A stretch of DNA of 64,000 bases from Actinomycetota bacterium (GTDB lineage: Bacteria > Actinomycetota > Actinomycetes > Actinomycetales > Dermatophilaceae), in the NCBI GenBank assembly GCA_020161815.1, contig JAIUOP010000009.1:1-64000 (forward strand), in the 5' to 3' direction. Positions within the stretch are counted from its first letter, which is position 1. Each line of letters opens with the position of its first letter. The translations under genes and the position numbers were made by a program. The notes beneath the pieces are model-generated. The model was not told the DNA's origin, searched no databases, and saw nothing but the letters and a program-made list of their open reading frames with translations. Positions 61,931 through 64,000 of the stretch are shown in pieces.

Positions 61931-62824
61931 TCAGCCGGCCTTCTTGGCCGCCTTCTTGGAGGCGGCCTTCGTCGCGGCCTTCTTCGCCGCCGGCGTCGTC
62001 GCCGCCTGAGCCGACTGGGCCGGCTCAGGGGCCTCGCCCCGGGACGCCTTGGCCTTCTCGACCGACTTCGCGAGGGCGGCCAACAGGTCGACGACCTCGC
62101 CGGACTCCTCGGCGGCAGCCGCCGGTGCCTGCACCTCGCCGCCCTCGACCTTGGCCTTGACGAGCGCCTTGAGCGCGAGCGCGTAGTCGTCCTCGTACTC
62201 ATCCGGGTCGAAGTCCCCGGCGAGCTGGTCGATGAGCAGGTGCGCCATCTTCAGCTCCTGCTCGCTGGCGTGCGTCTCGTCGCCGAACACGGCGAAGTCG
62301 GGCTTGCGGATCTCGTCGGGCCAGATCATCGTCTGCATCACGATGACCCCCTCGCGCACGCGCAGCACGGCCATCGTCATCCGGGTGCGGATCGAGACGG
62401 TGACGATCGCGACCCGCTTCTCCGATTCGAGCGCGTCGCGCAGCAGGACATAGGGCTTGGTCGCGGCCTTGTCCGGCTCGAGGTAGTAGGACTTGTCCAG
62501 CCACAGCGGGTCGATCTCCTCGGCCGGCACGAACTTCACGACGCCGATCTCCTTGGAGGTCCTGCTCGGCAGGTCCGCGAAGTCCTCGTCGGTGAGCACG
62601 ACCATGCCGCCGTCCTCGGTCTCGTAGCCCTTGGCGATGTCGTCGAAGGCGACGAGCTCACCGCACTCGCTGCACACCCGTTGGTACTTGATCCGCCCGC
62701 CGTCCTCGCGGTGGACCTGCCGGAACTGCACGTCGTGGTTCTCCGTCGCGGAGTACAGACGGATCGGCACATTGACCAGCCCGAAGGAGACCGAGCCCTT
62801 CCAGATCGCACGCATGCGCTCCAT
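61931..62824 (-). CDS. ku: Non-homologous end-joining protein Ku
   Basis: 297-residue Ku homodimer subunit that binds DNA double-strand ends and recruits LigD. Typical parts: MRAIWKGSVSFGLVNVPIRL, VHREDGGRIKYQRVCSECGE and KFVPAEEIDPLWLDKSYYLE. The C-terminus after about residue 255 is Lys/Ala-rich (AAKKAATKAASKKAAKKAG), which in other actinobacteria extends DNA contact. The start could be ATG 62824 or 62815 (MRAIWKG). A ligase gene lies 0.7 kb downstream in the opposite direction. Confidence 0.96.
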   Translation of the reverse strand: MERMRAIWKGSVSFGLVNVPIRLYSATENHDVQFRQVHREDGGRIKYQRVCSECGELVAFDDIAKGYETEDGGMVVLTDEDFADLPSRTSKEIGVVKFVPAEEIDPLWLDKSYYLEPDKAATKPYVLLRDALESEKRVAIVTVSIRTRMTMAVLRVREGVIVMQTMIWPDEIRKPDFAVFGDETHASEQELKMAHLLIDQLAGDFDPDEYEDDYALALKALVKAKVEGGEVQAPAAAAEESGEVVDLLAALAKSVEKAKASRGEAPEPAQSAQAATTPAAKKAATKAASKKAAKKAG

Positions 62825-62878
62825 TGTCCCGTATGCCGTGCGCTCACCTCCGCCTCCGCGCTCACCAACTCTCGGGGA

Positions 62879-62892
62879 GGGGACGCGTCCCC
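62879..62892. other. 14-bp perfect palindrome upstream of ku
   Basis: GGGGACGCGTCCCC, perfect and centred on CGCG, 55 bp before the ku start in the gap shared with the truncated secreted gene. A possible operator; GTATGCCGTGCGCTC lies at 62831-62845. Confidence 0.4.
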
Positions 62893-62975
62893 TGTCGAGG
62901 ACGCCGCGCCGCGCCTGGCGTCGTCGATGCCCGTGGCGGGGGAGTCACGGCACCACCCATGACCCAAGGAGCACC

Positions 62976-63176
62976 ATGAACACCCGACGTCTCGCGGCCA
63001 CCTCGCTCGGCCTGGCCCTGCTCACCGCCCTCCTCGCGACGCCCTCCGCGGGTGCAGCACCGGTCCGGCCCGGTCCCGAGCCGGCCGTCCCGGCCAACTG
63101 CGGAGCCGGCTTCAACGGCTTCGACCGCAAGGCGAACCTCCGGTTGTTGAGCTGCCAATGGTCGAACCCCTTGTAG
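62976..63176 (+). pseudogene. Secreted-protein gene, truncated
   Basis: ATG 62976 follows AAGGAG at 62966-62971. The product starts MNTRRLAATSLGLALLTALL with a clear signal peptide (cleavage near AGA-A) and continues VPANCGAGFNGFDRKANLRL. It stops after 66 codons; the last few codons overlap the antisense of a broken ltrA. The start signals are those of a real gene whose remainder was replaced at a junction near 63150-63165. The original function is not recoverable. Confidence 0.6.
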
Positions 63177-63500
63177 ATGTCGGCCAGGCCCAGGCTGAGG
63201 ACGACGACGCCGACCATCTGGACGAGCGTGGCCAGCCGCATGACCCAGTCGTCGTTGTCGAAGGCCGAGGCGAACCAGGTGTAGTTCAGCCACGCCCAGA
63301 CGATGGCGAAGATCGAGAAGGTGAACGCCACGATGGCCGGCAGGACGTGTCCGGCGGCGACGGCGTGCGCGGCCTGCGAGCCCGAGAACGCGACGACGAT
63401 GGTGAGGTCAGAGCAGCTCGAGAGGGGTCGCGGCGCGGTGTGGCTCGCGGGGGTCACGGCCGGTCATCGCGCGCAGGCCGTGGGGGAGTGCTTTCGGCAT
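63160..63500 (-). pseudogene. ltrA-family (low temperature requirement A) gene fragment
   Basis: ATG 63500 starts MPKALPHGLRAMTGRDPREP and HRAATPLELL, a typical LtrA N-terminus. At 63410-63416 the expected LLFDL reads CTGCTCTGACCTC, a 2-base loss creating a stop (TGA). The next frame resumes LTIVVAFSGSQAAHAVAAGH, AIVWAWLNYTWFASAFDNDD and LATLVQMVGVVVLSLGLADI. Homology ends near 63163, where antisense secreted-protein sequence begins. LtrA is normally about 400 residues with many membrane helices; only about 110 remain. Confidence 0.8.
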
Positions 63501-63545
63501 GGCGTCATCCTCATGCACCGTCGGGCGATGGGCGAGGATGTGCCC

Positions 63546-64000
63546 ATGAAGCCGATGCTGGCCACCGTGGCCGAGGCGGTCCCCACCGGGCCCGACTGGG
63601 TGCACGAGGTCAAGTGGGACGGCATGCGGGTGCTCGCTGACATCCACGCCGGCGTGGTCACGCTGCGCGCCCGCAGCGGCAATGACGTCTCGGTGAGCTT
63701 CCCCGAGTTGGGTTCTCTGGGAGCCGGATTCGACGACCTGCTCCTCGATGGTGAAGTCGTCGCCCTCGACGCCGGTCGCCCCTCCTTCGCCGCCCTCGCC
63801 GAGCGCATGCACGTCAAGGACGCGCGCAGGGCGGCCCGGTTGTCGACCACGCGCCCGGTGACCTTCATGGCCTTCGACCTGTTGCGCCTCTTCGGCAGCG
63901 ACCTCACCGGGCAGCCGTGGTCAGCCCGGCGCGAGCTCCTCGAGAGGCTCGACCTCGCGGGCCCGCACTGCCAGGTGCCGCCGACCTTCGCCGACGGTGC
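63546..64000 (+). CDS. ligD: ATP-dependent DNA ligase (LigD ligase-domain type), partial
   Basis: Starts ATG 63546 and runs off the window. MKPMLATVAEAVPTGPDWVH is followed by the adenylation motif EVKWDGMRVLADI (motif I Lys), RSGNDVSVSFPELGSL, motif III-like LLLDGEVVALDAGRPSFAAL and FMAFDLLRLFGSDLTG. The ligase domain is N-terminal here, so this is either a stand-alone ligase or a LigD with different domain order from mycobacteria (polymerase first). Nearness to ku supports a role in end joining. Confidence 0.88.
   Translation, partial: MKPMLATVAEAVPTGPDWVHEVKWDGMRVLADIHAGVVTLRARSGNDVSVSFPELGSLGAGFDDLLLDGEVVALDAGRPSFAALAERMHVKDARRAARLSTTRPVTFMAFDLLRLFGSDLTGQPWSARRELLERLDLAGPHCQVPPTFADG

Overview
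The window is high-GC DNA that reads as the chromosomal replication-origin region of an actinobacterium. Gene order (dnaN, oriC, dnaA, rpmH-rnpA-yidD-yidC-jag-rsmG-parA-parB, trxA-trxB, sigM, murJ, a DUF6049-type gene, a NUDIX gene, pcnA) matches the conserved actinobacterial origin neighbourhood known from Mycobacterium and Streptomyces. Protein style suggests Micrococcales, perhaps an Intrasporangiaceae-like organism; that family-level guess is inference. No rRNA gene, intact tRNA gene, CRISPR array or prophage was seen.

Layout. Bases 1-126 hold the end of an IS30-type element where recF would normally follow gnd. From 177 to 4596 lie gnd, dnaN, oriC (about 2640-3000, with TTGTCCACA-type DnaA boxes) and dnaA, all leftward. 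From 5045 to 11865 rightward genes give L34, the RNase P protein, YidD/YidC/Jag, RsmG and ParA/ParB. Four near-perfect parS sites and one degenerate site sit between 7678 and 9826, three of them inside the parA reading frame. From 12087 to 21189 leftward, largely overlapping genes encode TrxA, TrxB, a probable anti-sigma factor, SigM, a pseudokinase/discoidin-like membrane protein, MurJ, a DUF6049-type secreted protein and a NUDIX hydrolase. pcnA and a prepilin peptidase follow rightward.

From 23633 to 42032 a block of eleven rightward genes encodes a small protein, a PP2C phosphatase, a zinc-ribbon/FHA protein, a membrane Ser/Thr kinase, an FHA-like/HTH protein, a MoxR ATPase, a DUF58 protein, a transglutaminase-like membrane protein without its catalytic Cys, a 2118-residue Ig-like/Fn3 surface protein, a zinc-ribbon membrane protein and a zinc-ribbon RDD protein. 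The core resembles the PFNA cluster (pkb2-fn3-aaa-duf58-tgm-prpC) described in bifidobacteria. This is the most system-like locus here: a phospho-signalling module apparently wired to assembly or display of a giant envelope protein.

From 42133 to 49659 come ino1 and its PadR-type regulator (leftward), a bifunctional penicillin-binding protein, a polytopic membrane protein and the rpsF-ssb-rpsR-rplI ribosomal operon with a structured leader. From 49839 to 64000 is a genome-maintenance region: radA, disA, mutY, a MOSC protein, argA, a small membrane protein, a tandem-repeat intergenic region, clpC, an SPFH protein, a nei-type glycosylase, a class III aminotransferase, ku and the start of an ATP-dependent DNA ligase (NHEJ). 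A truncated secreted-protein gene and a broken ltrA lie between ku and the ligase.

Across the whole window the 7-mer GTATGCC/GGCATAC is strikingly frequent, in genes and between them, while GTACGCC is rare. Several sites extend to GGTATGCCGTCCGC. Hairpin terminators with shared stems also recur.
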